Below are positions 38,357 through 47,106 of a stretch of DNA of 64,000 nucleotides, piece by piece. A program made the translations under genes and the position numbers. The stretch comes from Meiothermus sp. Pnk-1. Its GTDB lineage: Bacteria > Deinococcota > Deinococci > Deinococcales > Thermaceae. The notes below the pieces were generated by a model. It did no database searches. It was not told the origin of the DNA and saw only the letters and a list, made by a program, of their open reading frames with translations. Location: the NCBI RefSeq assembly GCF_003226535.1, contig NZ_QKOB01000002.1, forward strand, positions 186,001 through 250,000. Direction: 5' to 3'. Numbering within the stretch: the first letter of the stretch is position 1; every line of letters begins with the position of its first letter.

Positions 38357-40492
38357 TTAGGGGGTCAGGCGGAAGCACAGGCTGCGCTGATAGTTGGCTC
38401 GAGGATCGGAAAAATGCCGGGAAAAGACCAGATCCTCGGAGGTGTCGGGGTTGACGTAGGAACCCCCCGAGGGCACGCTGGCCTCCGAGCGCACCCTGAG
38501 GGTAGACAGCGGCAGCGGGCTGCGGTAGGGGCGATCAATCCAGGCCGCAAAGGGGCTGGTCACGTCCGAGGCGAACTCCACCACCGGGTTGATCTGGGAC
38601 AGATAGTAGCTCCGCTGCCCCGCCATCCACCCCGGCAGGGGGGAGATTTGCCATATCGCCCCCGGCTCCACGCTCGATAGCGCCCGGCTCAACCCGAAGG
38701 GCAGCGCCGCTCCGTACAGGCCGTACCCCTGCGCCCCGGTGCTGTTGTTGTCCAGCGCCAGCAGGTCGTAATCGAGGTTATTGGCACCCCCATCGGAGGC
38801 GGGGGAGAACGAGACAAACGCCGTGCCCTCGGCAAACACCCCGGTGGAGGCGGTCGGGGTGTCCATGTTGAGGAAGTCCAGGCTCAGCCAGGTCGAGCCG
38901 TGCAAGGCGGCGTTGTTCCCCGCCAGGCTCAGGTTGCTGGCATCGAGGTTGAGGACCGTGGACCCGGGCGTCCACCCGCTGCTACCGGAGAGGTCGCGGC
39001 AGATCACCGGCCCCAGCAGGCGCACCCCGCTGCTGAGAGGATGCTGGGAGACCGGGAAGCGGTCGCCCATGCCGTGGGGTAACGCCGGGGGCACCAGCAG
39101 GTAATAGCCCGGGGCCAGGGAGAGGTTGAAGGACCCCGAAGCGCTGCCGTAGCCGTTGGCATTGTCGCCCACCAGGGGCAGATCGGCCACCTTGCTGCTA
39201 TACACCAGGCTCGAGCCGGATTTCTGCACCGCGTACAGGGCGAGGGTGTAGGTCGCGGTACCGGGGTAGTACAGGCCGTCTATTCGCACCCCGCTCAGGG
39301 TGCGGGCCTGGCCTTCTACCCGCAGCAACCAGCCCACCCGCTCGAGCGCGGTTTCATCGCTAATGGGCGAGGGGTCGGTGAACGGGCGCACCCGCTCCAT
39401 CCGTTCGGGGATGGTGAGCGGGTTGGTAGGGAAGAGGCTTTTGCTGACCCGATCCGAGGCCAGGGCGATGGTAGTTTTCCCGGACTGGGTAATGCGCAGG
39501 AAAAATCCCCGGTAGTCGGCATTGTTGGCCGCGAAGAGGTTGAGCGTCGAGCCATAGCTGTAGTTTTTCAGCACGGCAAAGGTGGGTAGGGTGTCGTTGC
39601 ACAGCCCGGCGTCGCTCAGCGTATCGTCGCGGTAATAGTTGAAGAGGAAGCTGCTCAGGCGCACCAACCGACGGCTTTGTGGGTTGCTCAGGGAGTTGTC
39701 GTATAGCAGCAGCGGGGGCATCAGCAGCACCCGCGGCTGATAGCCGTTTTTGACCGGGATGGGGCGCATACAGGCGTAGGCCGCGCCCGAGCCGTCGAGA
39801 AAGAGGAACTCGTGTACCGGCCCGTCGAGGTTGGGGCTCTGCACCCCAAATACGTTCTCGTCCACCAGGTACTCCAGGGCGTCAATCCTGAGCACTACGT
39901 TCTGACAGAAGACCAGCGCGGCGGTGGCGATCTGAGCGCTATCGCTAAAGGCTCCCCCTGAGCCGTGGGACCACTTGGTCACGTACTGCTGCCCCACGGT
40001 GTAGGTGCTGCCCCAGGCGGAGTCGTTGAGGCTGGCCGCCCGGCCCTGGTTGCTGACGTTGGTGGGGTTGTTGTTGTAGGTAGCCTCCACCACCCTGAAA
40101 TCGATATCCGAGAAGTTCCCGCTGCTGCCCCCAGCGGGTCGGTAGAGGGGGGTGAAGCGAATGCGAAAGGCTTTCAGGCCGGGCAACCAGAACAACAATG
40201 GCCAGCGGTAATAGGTGTTTTTGCTGGGGTAAACCAGGTTTTTGCCGCTGAAATTATCTACCCAGGTACAGCTGGTGAGGTTGGGGATCGAGGCTGGGGC
40301 TACCACCGTCCCATCCGGCTTGACCTGAATCGGGGCCGCCGCAGCATCGGCGGCCTGTTGAGCGGTGAAGCGGTAGCCGCCCTGGATGTTGACCTTGCCG
40401 GTGCCCCAGCCCAGGGCGTCAAAGGCGGTTTTGACCAGATCGGAGACCTGGCCGATGGTAAAGGGGGGGTTGAGCGCGGTGGAGTATTTCAT
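38357..40492 (-). CDS. phage tail fibre / receptor-binding protein (putative)
   Basis: A 711-residue protein rich in Ser, Thr, Asn, Gly and Tyr with low charge, typical of beta-structured fibres. Starts MKYSTALNPPFTIGQVSDLV. No catalytic motif is visible. Nine bp upstream is a similar-sized fibre-like gene, and the two share an organisation of N-terminal anchor plus long beta domain. Receptor binding is inferred from position and composition. Confidence 0.6.
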   Translation of the reverse strand: MKYSTALNPPFTIGQVSDLVKTAFDALGWGTGKVNIQGGYRFTAQQAADAAAAPIQVKPDGTVVAPASIPNLTSCTWVDNFSGKNLVYPSKNTYYRWPLLFWLPGLKAFRIRFTPLYRPAGGSSGNFSDIDFRVVEATYNNNPTNVSNQGRAASLNDSAWGSTYTVGQQYVTKWSHGSGGAFSDSAQIATAALVFCQNVVLRIDALEYLVDENVFGVQSPNLDGPVHEFLFLDGSGAAYACMRPIPVKNGYQPRVLLMPPLLLYDNSLSNPQSRRLVRLSSFLFNYYRDDTLSDAGLCNDTLPTFAVLKNYSYGSTLNLFAANNADYRGFFLRITQSGKTTIALASDRVSKSLFPTNPLTIPERMERVRPFTDPSPISDETALERVGWLLRVEGQARTLSGVRIDGLYYPGTATYTLALYAVQKSGSSLVYSSKVADLPLVGDNANGYGSASGSFNLSLAPGYYLLVPPALPHGMGDRFPVSQHPLSSGVRLLGPVICRDLSGSSGWTPGSTVLNLDASNLSLAGNNAALHGSTWLSLDFLNMDTPTASTGVFAEGTAFVSFSPASDGGANNLDYDLLALDNNSTGAQGYGLYGAALPFGLSRALSSVEPGAIWQISPLPGWMAGQRSYYLSQINPVVEFASDVTSPFAAWIDRPYRSPLPLSTLRVRSEASVPSGGSYVNPDTSEDLVFSRHFSDPRANYQRSLCFRLTP

Positions 40493-40500
40493 GGGGACTC

Positions 40501-42480
40501 CTAGGGTTTGACCAAGAGCAGGTAGGTTTCGGCATATCCGCTGTACTGCGGGGACTTATGGGCCAGGTAGTAGCGGGTGCCGTCGGGGGCCAACCAGCTA
40601 TCCCCAGGGTTGCCGGGGAAGGCGCCGTTGCGGGCCAGGTAAAGGTTTGCCATCTGGCCGCGGTTGGCCGCCGTCCCATCCGAGCGCACCGCCCACAGCG
40701 GAGACAGATTGGGTCGGCCCAGGAAGCGGGTGCCCAGGGCCACCTCGAAGAAGGGCACCGGGGGCTCGCCGGCAGAACCGGAGTTGTTCCAGCCGCAGGG
40801 GCCATGAAAGTGGTCCCCCCACCCCGGCCAGTAGGGGACGGCCAGGGGGCCGCTCGAGCAGATTTCATAGCCCACGTACTGGTTGGGCACCATCATCCCC
40901 CAGCGGGCAAACTTGCTGCCGTCGTCGGCGGTCGCCGGGGGGTTGAGGAAGTCCCCCACGACTACCGGGGTGGCGTACTGGTTGTTCTGGAAGAAATTGA
41001 GGCACAGCCCCTGGGCGTTCCCCACGGCGTCGATGAACAGGTCGGCGGTTTTGTCCAGGTTCAGGCTCGCCACCCCCTGTATCGCGCTGATCCCGAACCA
41101 GACGTTGGAAGAAACCGCGTCCTGGGTGTTGTCGTAGGTGGTGCCCGTCCCGGCCTGCCGGGCGTAGCGCAGGTCCACCGTCCCTTGGGGCAGAAACGCG
41201 GCATCCCCAGGCACGCTCGCCATCTTCAGGCGTACCTTGTTGGACCCGGTATCGGTCAGCCGCCAGGCCAACAGCTTGCGGTGGCCGGGGCCGGAGAGGC
41301 TTGAGGAGTCCGCCTCCAGCAGCCCCCCCACCGCCCCGTGACGCAGCCACACCCCCTGGATAGACCCCACCATCCGGTAGCTGTTGCCGTTGTTGTAGCG
41401 GAGCACCCCCCACGCCTCCTGACCGAGGTAGGGGAGATACAGGTGGCTCAGTTCCCATAGCGGGTGGCGCTGATACCAGTCGTTGTTGCGGTAGAGGCGG
41501 CGGGTGACGGTTTCGTCGCTGGCGGGGTCGGTGCCCCACATGCGCGTGAAGCGCGGCGCGGTGCCGCTGGTTAGGCTCCAATCGGGCCGCACGTCGATCC
41601 GCAAGACCAGCGCGCTGCCCGGCAGGGTCAGGCCGAATAGCGCGGCGTAGTTGCTGTCGTTGATGGTGTCGTCCAGGGCGATGGGCTGGGGCAGGGGATG
41701 GTATTTCCAGTAGCGCGGCGGGGCCCAGGGGGTGGCGGCGGAACCTTCCTCGAGTTGAGGGTAGGCCAGGCGCAGGGCGCAGCCGTTGGTCCAGGCGCTC
41801 CAGCCCCCCAGGTAGATCACGATGTAGCCGCTGGCGTCGGTGGTGAAGGTGTAGGCCAGGCGGGTCCATCCCCCCACGGGCAGGGCGATGTCGTCGAGGC
41901 TGACGTTGACGAGGTTGGACCCCTGAGTCTGGGTGGGATCGGAGAAGCCGTTGCCCGTCCCCACCCGTACCTGCACTGCCCCGCTGCTGAGTTTCTTGGC
42001 GTAGAAGCTATAGGTGTAGGTGGTGTTGGGCTTGAGTCGGAAGTAGATCGCATTCCACGAGTCGTTAGAGCCGTGGTTGCCGCTAAGGTCAATGCTGCCG
42101 CCCTGATACCAGGCGGGGCGGGTTACTCCGGTGGGGAGGTCGCTGGTCTGACCGACGTTGCGCACCAGCAGCGACCCGGCGGTAAACCGTACCGGCTTCC
42201 AGTTGTACATGTGGCCCTCGGTATACACGAACGAGCCGGTGTAGTTGCGGGTCTCTCCCCGGTAGCCCTCGGTGGCAAGCCAGAGATTGTGGTCGCCCCA
42301 ATCGAGCAGGTTGGGACTGCCGTTATCCAGGTCTGCGCTGGCGGGGAAAAACGAGTTTTGTAGCCCCACCGCCGCGGCGGCTTCGTGCAGCCGGTCTACC
42401 AGCACCTCGGCGGGGTCGCCGTAGGTATCGGCGGCGTTCATTTTCCAGGGGGCGGGGACGTATTTGGAGTACTGCGCCAT
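40501..42480 (-). CDS. phage tail fibre protein with a carbohydrate-binding-like domain
   Basis: A 659-residue protein. Residues about 115-270 read like a CBM4/9-type jelly roll: GSNDSWNAIYFRLKPNTTYTYSFYAKK, GGWTRLAYTFTTDASGYIVIYLGG, LRLAYPQLEEGSAATPW, as often found in phage fibres. The rest is beta-rich without recognised motifs. Immediately downstream of the gpJ gene, where a fibre is expected. Confidence 0.65.
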   Translation of the reverse strand: MAQYSKYVPAPWKMNAADTYGDPAEVLVDRLHEAAAAVGLQNSFFPASADLDNGSPNLLDWGDHNLWLATEGYRGETRNYTGSFVYTEGHMYNWKPVRFTAGSLLVRNVGQTSDLPTGVTRPAWYQGGSIDLSGNHGSNDSWNAIYFRLKPNTTYTYSFYAKKLSSGAVQVRVGTGNGFSDPTQTQGSNLVNVSLDDIALPVGGWTRLAYTFTTDASGYIVIYLGGWSAWTNGCALRLAYPQLEEGSAATPWAPPRYWKYHPLPQPIALDDTINDSNYAALFGLTLPGSALVLRIDVRPDWSLTSGTAPRFTRMWGTDPASDETVTRRLYRNNDWYQRHPLWELSHLYLPYLGQEAWGVLRYNNGNSYRMVGSIQGVWLRHGAVGGLLEADSSSLSGPGHRKLLAWRLTDTGSNKVRLKMASVPGDAAFLPQGTVDLRYARQAGTGTTYDNTQDAVSSNVWFGISAIQGVASLNLDKTADLFIDAVGNAQGLCLNFFQNNQYATPVVVGDFLNPPATADDGSKFARWGMMVPNQYVGYEICSSGPLAVPYWPGWGDHFHGPCGWNNSGSAGEPPVPFFEVALGTRFLGRPNLSPLWAVRSDGTAANRGQMANLYLARNGAFPGNPGDSWLAPDGTRYYLAHKSPQYSGYAETYLLLVKP

Positions 42481-42490
42481 GGCTACCTCG

Positions 42491-43555
42491 CTACTGCAGG
42501 GCTCCGCTCAGGGTGCCTAATACCGCACGATAGCCCATCGGGATCATCTCGTCCCCGGCGGGATCGGTCAGATCCACTTCGCGTATGTCGGGATGGGCGA
42601 TGGTAAGGGCAGTGATGAGGTTTTCCCGGGAGACTTTTTCTCCGATGCCCAGGTTTTTGATATAGCTTTGTGCGGCGCTCTTGGCGGCCTCGAGCGCGGC
42701 GGGGGTGCCCCGCAGGGAAAAGGTCACGTTGACCGCGATGGGCTGCGCGGCCAGCACCCGCAGGTCAATCCCCGCGGGCCGCCCGGCATCGAGGGTGTTG
42801 CGCAGATAGGTCAGCATAGCCGGGGTAACGCTCGCGGTGCCGTTGTCTACATACAGATAGACTGTGCCCGCGGGGATCGACGGGTCTACCACCGGATCGA
42901 GTACTAGCGCCTGGGTGATGCGCTCTCCGTCGGGGCTTTCTGCCAAGAGCGCGGCGGCCTCGAGCCCGGCCAGGGTTCCCCCCTGCAGCGTAGCGATGTA
43001 ACGGGCGAAGCGCGCTTGCTGCTGCTCGAGGGTCTCCGCGTCCGATCCCCCGGTGGCGGGCTGGGGGTTGCTGACCCCTTCCAGGCCCGGTAGGGGGCTG
43101 CGCGGAACAATGATGGCTCCCGCCGGGCAATTGCCGTTTTCCCCCGGCTCAACCGCGATGGCCGGGATGTCCGCCAACACCTGTCCGGCGGCAATAGCCC
43201 CCTCTACCAGGGTTTCGTACTCCACCCCGTCAAACCGCGCTACCCGGAAGCCCTTGGGGATCCGCAGCGGGGCGGGCTGGGGCACCGGGCGCCGAAAGCG
43301 GAGCAGGGTCTGGGCCTGGGTGGCCTGGCGCGGCTGAAAGTTGAACGCGGTGAAGGCCGCCCGAGCGATAGCCGCTTCCGCCTGACGATCAAAGCGGTAG
43401 GTCAGGTCCTCAACCTGAAAGGCCACCGCTTCGAAGAGCGTGCGCAGCACGCTCCCCGGCTCGGTATCCGGCTCTATTCCGGTACGGCCCCACCACAGCG
43501 CCAGCATCTCCCACAGGGATTCATCCAAGCTTTTGAAGGTGTAGGCCTCAGCCAT
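42491..43555 (-). CDS. baseplate J-like protein (gpJ/gp47 family)
   Basis: A 354-residue baseplate wedge protein. PGSVLRTLFEAVAFQVEDLTYRFDRQAE is the N-terminal signature, followed by IPKGFRVA, AGQVLADIPAIAVEPGENGN (J-domain core), ETLEQQQARFARYIATLQGGTLAGLEAAAL and a C-terminal VSRENLITALTIAHPDIREVDL block. It links gp25 to the outer baseplate. The ATG at 43555 was chosen; a TTG at 43585 would overlap the gp25 gene. Confidence 0.9.
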   Translation of the reverse strand: MAEAYTFKSLDESLWEMLALWWGRTGIEPDTEPGSVLRTLFEAVAFQVEDLTYRFDRQAEAAIARAAFTAFNFQPRQATQAQTLLRFRRPVPQPAPLRIPKGFRVARFDGVEYETLVEGAIAAGQVLADIPAIAVEPGENGNCPAGAIIVPRSPLPGLEGVSNPQPATGGSDAETLEQQQARFARYIATLQGGTLAGLEAAALLAESPDGERITQALVLDPVVDPSIPAGTVYLYVDNGTASVTPAMLTYLRNTLDAGRPAGIDLRVLAAQPIAVNVTFSLRGTPAALEAAKSAAQSYIKNLGIGEKVSRENLITALTIAHPDIREVDLTDPAGDEMIPMGYRAVLGTLSGALQ

Positions 43556-43565
43556 GCGCCCAGGA

Positions 43566-44150
43566 TTACCCGCTCGAGGGGTCAATGGGGGTCACGCGGA
43601 CATCCAGCCTCACGGCGTTCTCGGCCCCGGTAGCCGCAACGTCGGCCTGCTCCACCCGGCGGTCTTGCAAGAGGGTGGCCTCGGCCTCGAGCCGGATCAG
43701 CTCGGTTTCCTGGGCGCCGCCTAGGATCCCCAGGTACTCCCGAAAGCGCGTTCCGTAGGAATCGGGATGGGCAGGTAGCCCGCCTATGCCGGTATTCAGC
43801 CGCCGGATGAGGGCGGCTAGCAGATTCTCTTTGCCTACCACCAGGGCCAACGAGCCGCCCTGGGGCACTACGTACCCCCCCTCCAGGCGCAGATCCCGCC
43901 CGTAGGCCTCCGCGTCGGCCTCATAGGGGCTAACCGGCGGCGGTTCGGGCGTATCCCCGGGATAAGCGAGCAGATCTCCGGGGCCCATCACCCGCAGGCC
44001 GGAAGCCTGGAAGGGGGTGGGGTCATCGGCTATATAGGGGGGATCGAGACGGTTGAGTTCGGCCAATTCCCGCCATTGGCGCACGTCCCCCAACAGCCGG
44101 TAGGCCAGCAGCTCGAGCCGGTCGTGGCTTTTGATCTCGTAGTATCTCAT
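43566..44150 (-). CDS. LysM-gp25 baseplate protein (LysM-like N-terminus, gpW/gp25 C-terminus)
   Basis: A 194-residue fusion. Residues 1-65 form a LysM-like domain (RLELLAYRLLGDVRQWRELAELN...VMGPGDLLAYPG). Residues 90-190 are the gp25 wedge domain (KENLLAALIRRLNTGIGGLPAHPDSYGTRF...EAENAVRLDVRVTPID-like ending). In many phages these are two separate genes. The ATG overlaps the upstream stop (ATGA), so 44150 is the start. Confidence 0.75.
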   Translation of the reverse strand: MRYYEIKSHDRLELLAYRLLGDVRQWRELAELNRLDPPYIADDPTPFQASGLRVMGPGDLLAYPGDTPEPPPVSPYEADAEAYGRDLRLEGGYVVPQGGSLALVVGKENLLAALIRRLNTGIGGLPAHPDSYGTRFREYLGILGGAQETELIRLEAEATLLQDRRVEQADVAATGAENAVRLDVRVTPIDPSSG

Positions 44151-44755
44151 AGCGCTATCCGGGCGGCCCAATCCAGGGTCAGCAGGGCCTGGGTTTCTTT
44201 GTGGCTATCGATGGACCGCAACCCGCGCAACGCGGCCACCGCCGCCACCCGGAGGGGCCAGTCGTTGGGGCTGCCGCCGCTACCCACCAAGCGCCGGGTG
44301 AGGCTAGCCAGGACCTCGAGGTGGGGGCGAACGCTCACCCAGCGGCCATCGGCATAACTGAGCAAGAGGCCCGCCTCGAGCCCCGCAACAACGTCCTGTA
44401 GCGGTCCTGGGGGGGCGAACTGCACGAGGGTTTTGAGCTTGGCCTGCAGGTTGGCGTGGGTTTTGAAGCGCGGGCCCTCCGGGGTGAGTTCAACGGATGC
44501 TGCCAGGGTTCCGGCGAGACCGTTGAGGATGCCAGCGTAGCCCCCCAGGCTCGCCTGGGTCGCGGCAGACAACTGGCTTTGCAAAGCGGCGCCAAATCCC
44601 GAGACGACCCCCGCGGATGCGCGCAAGTTCAGCGAGGCCCGTACGGCGAAGCTGGCCTCAGCGTCCGCGCGAATGGCCCGGGCCGATGCCACAAAAGCTT
44701 GGTTATCCCCGGCGGAAAGGGTGAGGTGGGCGGCGTGGTAAGCGTTCCAGTCCAT
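44147..44755 (-). CDS. phage baseplate-region protein, unknown
   Basis: A 202-residue alanine-rich helical protein (SARAIRADAEASFAVRASLNLRASAGVVSGFGAAL; ATQASLGGYAGILNGLAGTLAAS). Not recognised. Sits between the gp25 and 44764 genes with tight junctions, in the baseplate cluster. Confidence 0.6.
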   Translation of the reverse strand: MDWNAYHAAHLTLSAGDNQAFVASARAIRADAEASFAVRASLNLRASAGVVSGFGAALQSQLSAATQASLGGYAGILNGLAGTLAASVELTPEGPRFKTHANLQAKLKTLVQFAPPGPLQDVVAGLEAGLLLSYADGRWVSVRPHLEVLASLTRRLVGSGGSPNDWPLRVAAVAALRGLRSIDSHKETQALLTLDWAARIAL

Positions 44756-44763
44756 AGCGCCTC

Positions 44764-45378
44764 CTATGCGCGGCCATCGAGTGGGCAGAGGTTAGCCAGC
44801 TCGAGGGCGGCGCTAGCCCCTCCCTGCGGCTTTAGCCGCTCGGCTACGGGGTTGGCGGGGCGGGCCGGGCGATTGATGGGCCGCACCCCGGTCAGCAGCA
44901 GCGAAAGCCTGGGGCGGGTGGGCTCCTGCGCGGTCATGCGCTTGGTAGCAGCGGAATCGGGTACTACGATCCAATGCCGGTTCTGGTAAAAATCGCTATA
45001 GGCCATCTCGATGAGCGGTTGGCGGTTGCGGGTGCGGCGGGAGCGCTCGTCGAAGTAGTAGGTCAGAAAGGCCCGCAGATCGTCGTGAATCTCCTGGGCG
45101 CTATAGGACACCCCGTTGATAGTTCGGCCCCGGTTGCCGAAGGTTACCTCCAGGCGAAAGCGGGGGGTGGAGAGCCCGGCGGTATCCACGATTACCCCGT
45201 ACTTGCCGGTCTGGGGATGGGGGGGAACCTCGAGCGACTGCACCCGGCCCGGGACTTCCTCGGTGAAGCTCTGCACCCCGATGGGAAATACCCACATCCC
45301 CTTGGCCCCCAACCTCGAAGCGGGGCAGGGGTGGAGTCGGCCATCGGGCTCGAGCAGGCGCAGCAATATATCGCCCAT
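44764..45378 (-). CDS. phage structural protein, unknown
   Basis: A 204-residue protein. MGDILLRLLEPDGRLHP start, beta-rich middle (GKYGVIVDTAGLSTPRFRLEVTFGNRGRTINGVSYSAQEIHDDLRAFLTYYFDERSRR) and PLIEMAYSDFYQNRHWIVVP, resembling tail proteins encoded between spike and gp25 genes in other phages. The start at 45378 was chosen because the longer frame runs through a terminator and the tmRNA 3' end. Confidence 0.6.
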   Translation of the reverse strand: MGDILLRLLEPDGRLHPCPASRLGAKGMWVFPIGVQSFTEEVPGRVQSLEVPPHPQTGKYGVIVDTAGLSTPRFRLEVTFGNRGRTINGVSYSAQEIHDDLRAFLTYYFDERSRRTRNRQPLIEMAYSDFYQNRHWIVVPDSAATKRMTAQEPTRPRLSLLLTGVRPINRPARPANPVAERLKPQGGASAALELANLCPLDGRA

Positions 45379-45405
45379 GCGCGTAGTGTGAAGTGCGGCT
45401 GGGGT

Positions 45406-45431
45406 AAAAGAACCCCGCCCAAAGGGCGGGG
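45406..45431 (-). terminator. terminator of the RNA cassette
   Basis: Minus-strand CCCCGCCC-TTT-GGGCGGGG followed by TTCTTTTACC, 10 nt after the tmRNA CCA end. Confidence 0.85.
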
Positions 45432-45440
45432 GTGTGGTTG

Positions 45441-45754
45441 TGGTGGAGTCGGGGGGAGTTGCACCCCCGTCCAAGCTCCCTCCACGCGCGGCGCTATACA
45501 GGCTTTGTTTGGCACAGGAGGTTGGTTCGGTGTGGCCTGGCCCTCAGGGGCCCCCGAGTTTTGATCCCCCGGATACTACTCGGGCACTCTCCGGGCGATT
45601 CCTCCTAGGCGACCATGCGAAGCATGGGGGGCAAGGAGGGGTATGGGATTACCGAAGGCTTGGCGCTTATCGGTTTGCCCGTTGGTAACGCAGCCACGGG
45701 CGCTGCGGCCTGCTCCGCGCGGTTTTGGAAGCCTGTCGAACCTGGACCGACCCC
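45441..45754 (-). ncRNA. ssrA: phage-encoded tmRNA (ssrA) with a 19-residue tag
   Basis: A 314-nt tmRNA. The 5' end GGGGTCGGTCCAGGTTCGAC carries the GG-TTCGAC signature, and GGGGTCG pairs with CGACTCC next to the 3' ACCA. T-arm GGGGG-TGCAACT-CCCCC is present with one loop change. A PK1-like stem GCCCGT/ACGGGC is followed by AAACCGATAAGC and the resume codon GCC at 45664-45662, as in the Thermus context ATAACT-GCC. The tag reads AKPSVIPYPSLPPMLRMVA and stops at TAG (45605). tmRNA with SmpB frees stalled ribosomes. It lies between baseplate genes, in a cassette with a tRNA, a promoter (46075) and a terminator. Confidence 0.85.
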
Positions 45755-45833
45755 ATAGGCCGGGGAAACCCCGGCAAGCGCGTCCACCACCCAGGGCTTG
45801 AGCCACCCGAGGAGAGTCCCACAGGACAGGCGA

Positions 45834-45908
45834 TGGTTGCGGGGCTGGGAGTCGAACCCAGCGTCTCGTGGTTATGAGCCACGCGGCTACCCGGTTGCCT
45901 TCCCCGCA
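45834..45908 (-). tRNA. tRNA with CAT anticodon (tRNA-Met or tRNA-Ile2), phage-encoded
   Basis: Acceptor TGCGGGG/CCCCGCA, D-stem GGC/GCC, anticodon stem CGTGG/CCACG with loop CTCATAA (anticodon CAT), T-arm CTGGG-TTCGACT-CCCAG, and encoded CCA. The first pair T-A and the lack of GGG/CCC in the anticodon stem argue against an initiator. CAT could be elongator Met or, if lysidylated by TilS, Ile2. Confidence 0.9.
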
Positions 45909-45969
45909 ACGGGCTCGAGCTTGACGCACTCGAGCAGAGGGCCGCTACCCAGGCCCAGCGGTAGACCCT

Positions 45970-46044
45970 GTTCGGGTGCGGGGATAGAACCCGCGGCGTC
46001 CCGTTTCCGAGATACCCCCTCGGCGGGGTAGTGCTAGACCGAAC
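45970..46044 (-). tRNA. degenerate tRNA-like element, identity unassigned
   Basis: GTTCGGT pairs with CCCGAAC over six of seven positions and a T-arm GCGGG-TTCTATC-CCCGC is present, but position 57 is T and one extra base separates the T-arm from the acceptor. The middle can fold as CCGAG-GGGGTAT-CTCGG, which lacks U33. It is first in the RNA cassette. It may be a decayed tRNA or a divergent phage one. Confidence 0.35.
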
Positions 46045-46074
46045 GCGGCGGCGCTAGTTCCACCGCGTGGGGTT

Positions 46075-46103
46075 ATTATCACATAGTTATCAAAACCGTG
46101 CAA
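46075..46103 (-). promoter_or_regulatory. promoter of the tRNA/tmRNA cassette
   Basis: Minus-strand TTGCAC (46103-46098), 17-bp spacer, GATAAT (46080-46075). It overlaps the 3' end of the spike gene, so the RNA cassette can be expressed without the late operon. Confidence 0.65.
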
Positions 46104-46104
46104 G

Positions 46105-47094
46105 CTATTTAGCCTTGACCTTGCTCGAGCCCGACTTGATGGTTCCGCTGAGCACCACCGGGACCGGGTTGGGGACGTTCTGGTTGACCCAAAAGGTCCC
46201 TGGGGGCACCGTCACCTCAACCGTATCCCCCAAGCGGGCTACCCCCTGCGAGGCCCCTTCCCCGAGTTCCACCTGGGCCGCCTCGATCACGATTTTGACC
46301 GGGTTTTCCTGCAGCTTGATGCGGGCTCCCCCCGCGGCCTCGAGCACGATTGCGCTGTCCGCTCCGGCGTTGCCCGGGGTGGTGATATGGCCGTCACGGT
46401 CGCGGCCTTTCTCGTCGTCGTCGAATAGGCGCAGGGTGTGCCCGCGCGGGCTGGAAAGAAAGAAGCTGCCATCCGCGCTGATCCTGACCTCAGCCCCGCT
46501 CGAGTGCTTGAGCACGATGTCTACCGGAGGTTCGGCCTGAAAGGGATAATCCACCCGCTGGCTCTCAAACCCGCTGCCCCCCGCCTTCTTGCGGCGCACC
46601 TTGCGGGGAGTCTTGGCGGCGCGCAGGCTGGGGTTTCCGGGGGCGCCGTCCTTGCGGGTGGTCACCTTGAGCAGCGTGCCATCGGGCCAAACCGTCTCCT
46701 GGGTGCCATCCCCGTGGGTGATCTGGTAGAAGTCGCTGATGTGCTGCCAGACCTCGGCGTAGGGATCCTTGCGCCAAAGCTCCTCGGGGGCGGCGTGGCG
46801 TAAGTCGTCGGGGATCGAGCCTAGCCAGAAACCCGACTCCCCGTCGTTTTCGGTGAAGGCCACCAGGCCCCAATCCCCCACCCGGGGGAGGCTATAGCGC
46901 CCCGCGCTAGGCCCCGCCCCTGGGGTGAGCATCCGCACCCGGAAGCGGGGGGCCTCATCGGTCCCCCCCATCATCATCAGGTTGGAGAGCAGCACGCTGA
47001 GGGTGGCCGCGTAGGGGGCGGTATCGGTGGGGGAGTCCTGGGCGGTGCCGGGGTGGATGGCGATGACCTGGGCTAGGTGGATACCTTTGAGCAT
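46105..47094 (-). CDS. baseplate spike / assembly protein V (gpV-like)
   Basis: A 329-residue protein. The N-terminal OB-like part has FRVRMLTPGAGPSAGRYSLPRVGDWGLVAFTENDGESGFWLGSIPDD, the pattern of gpV/gp5 (P-x-x-G-x-x-V-x-VxF-x-x-G-x-x-xx-Pv-x-LG). A basic linker follows, then repeats of the triple-beta helix type (GAEVRISADGSFFLSSPRGHTLRLFDDD; GARIKLQENPVKIVIEAAQVELGEGA). It forms the membrane-piercing spike under the hub. Confidence 0.82.
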   Translation of the reverse strand: MLKGIHLAQVIAIHPGTAQDSPTDTAPYAATLSVLLSNLMMMGGTDEAPRFRVRMLTPGAGPSAGRYSLPRVGDWGLVAFTENDGESGFWLGSIPDDLRHAAPEELWRKDPYAEVWQHISDFYQITHGDGTQETVWPDGTLLKVTTRKDGAPGNPSLRAAKTPRKVRRKKAGGSGFESQRVDYPFQAEPPVDIVLKHSSGAEVRISADGSFFLSSPRGHTLRLFDDDEKGRDRDGHITTPGNAGADSAIVLEAAGGARIKLQENPVKIVIEAAQVELGEGASQGVARLGDTVEVTVPPGTFWVNQNVPNPVPVVLSGTIKSGSSKVKAK

Positions 47095-47106
47095 AGCCGC
47101 AGTGTA

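Noticed and set aside
37058-38680. A 540-codon rightward frame opposite the 724-residue structural gene
   Set aside because: Gly/Val/Arg-rich shadow with no motif; the leftward gene fits operon order, ribosome sites and protein-like composition.
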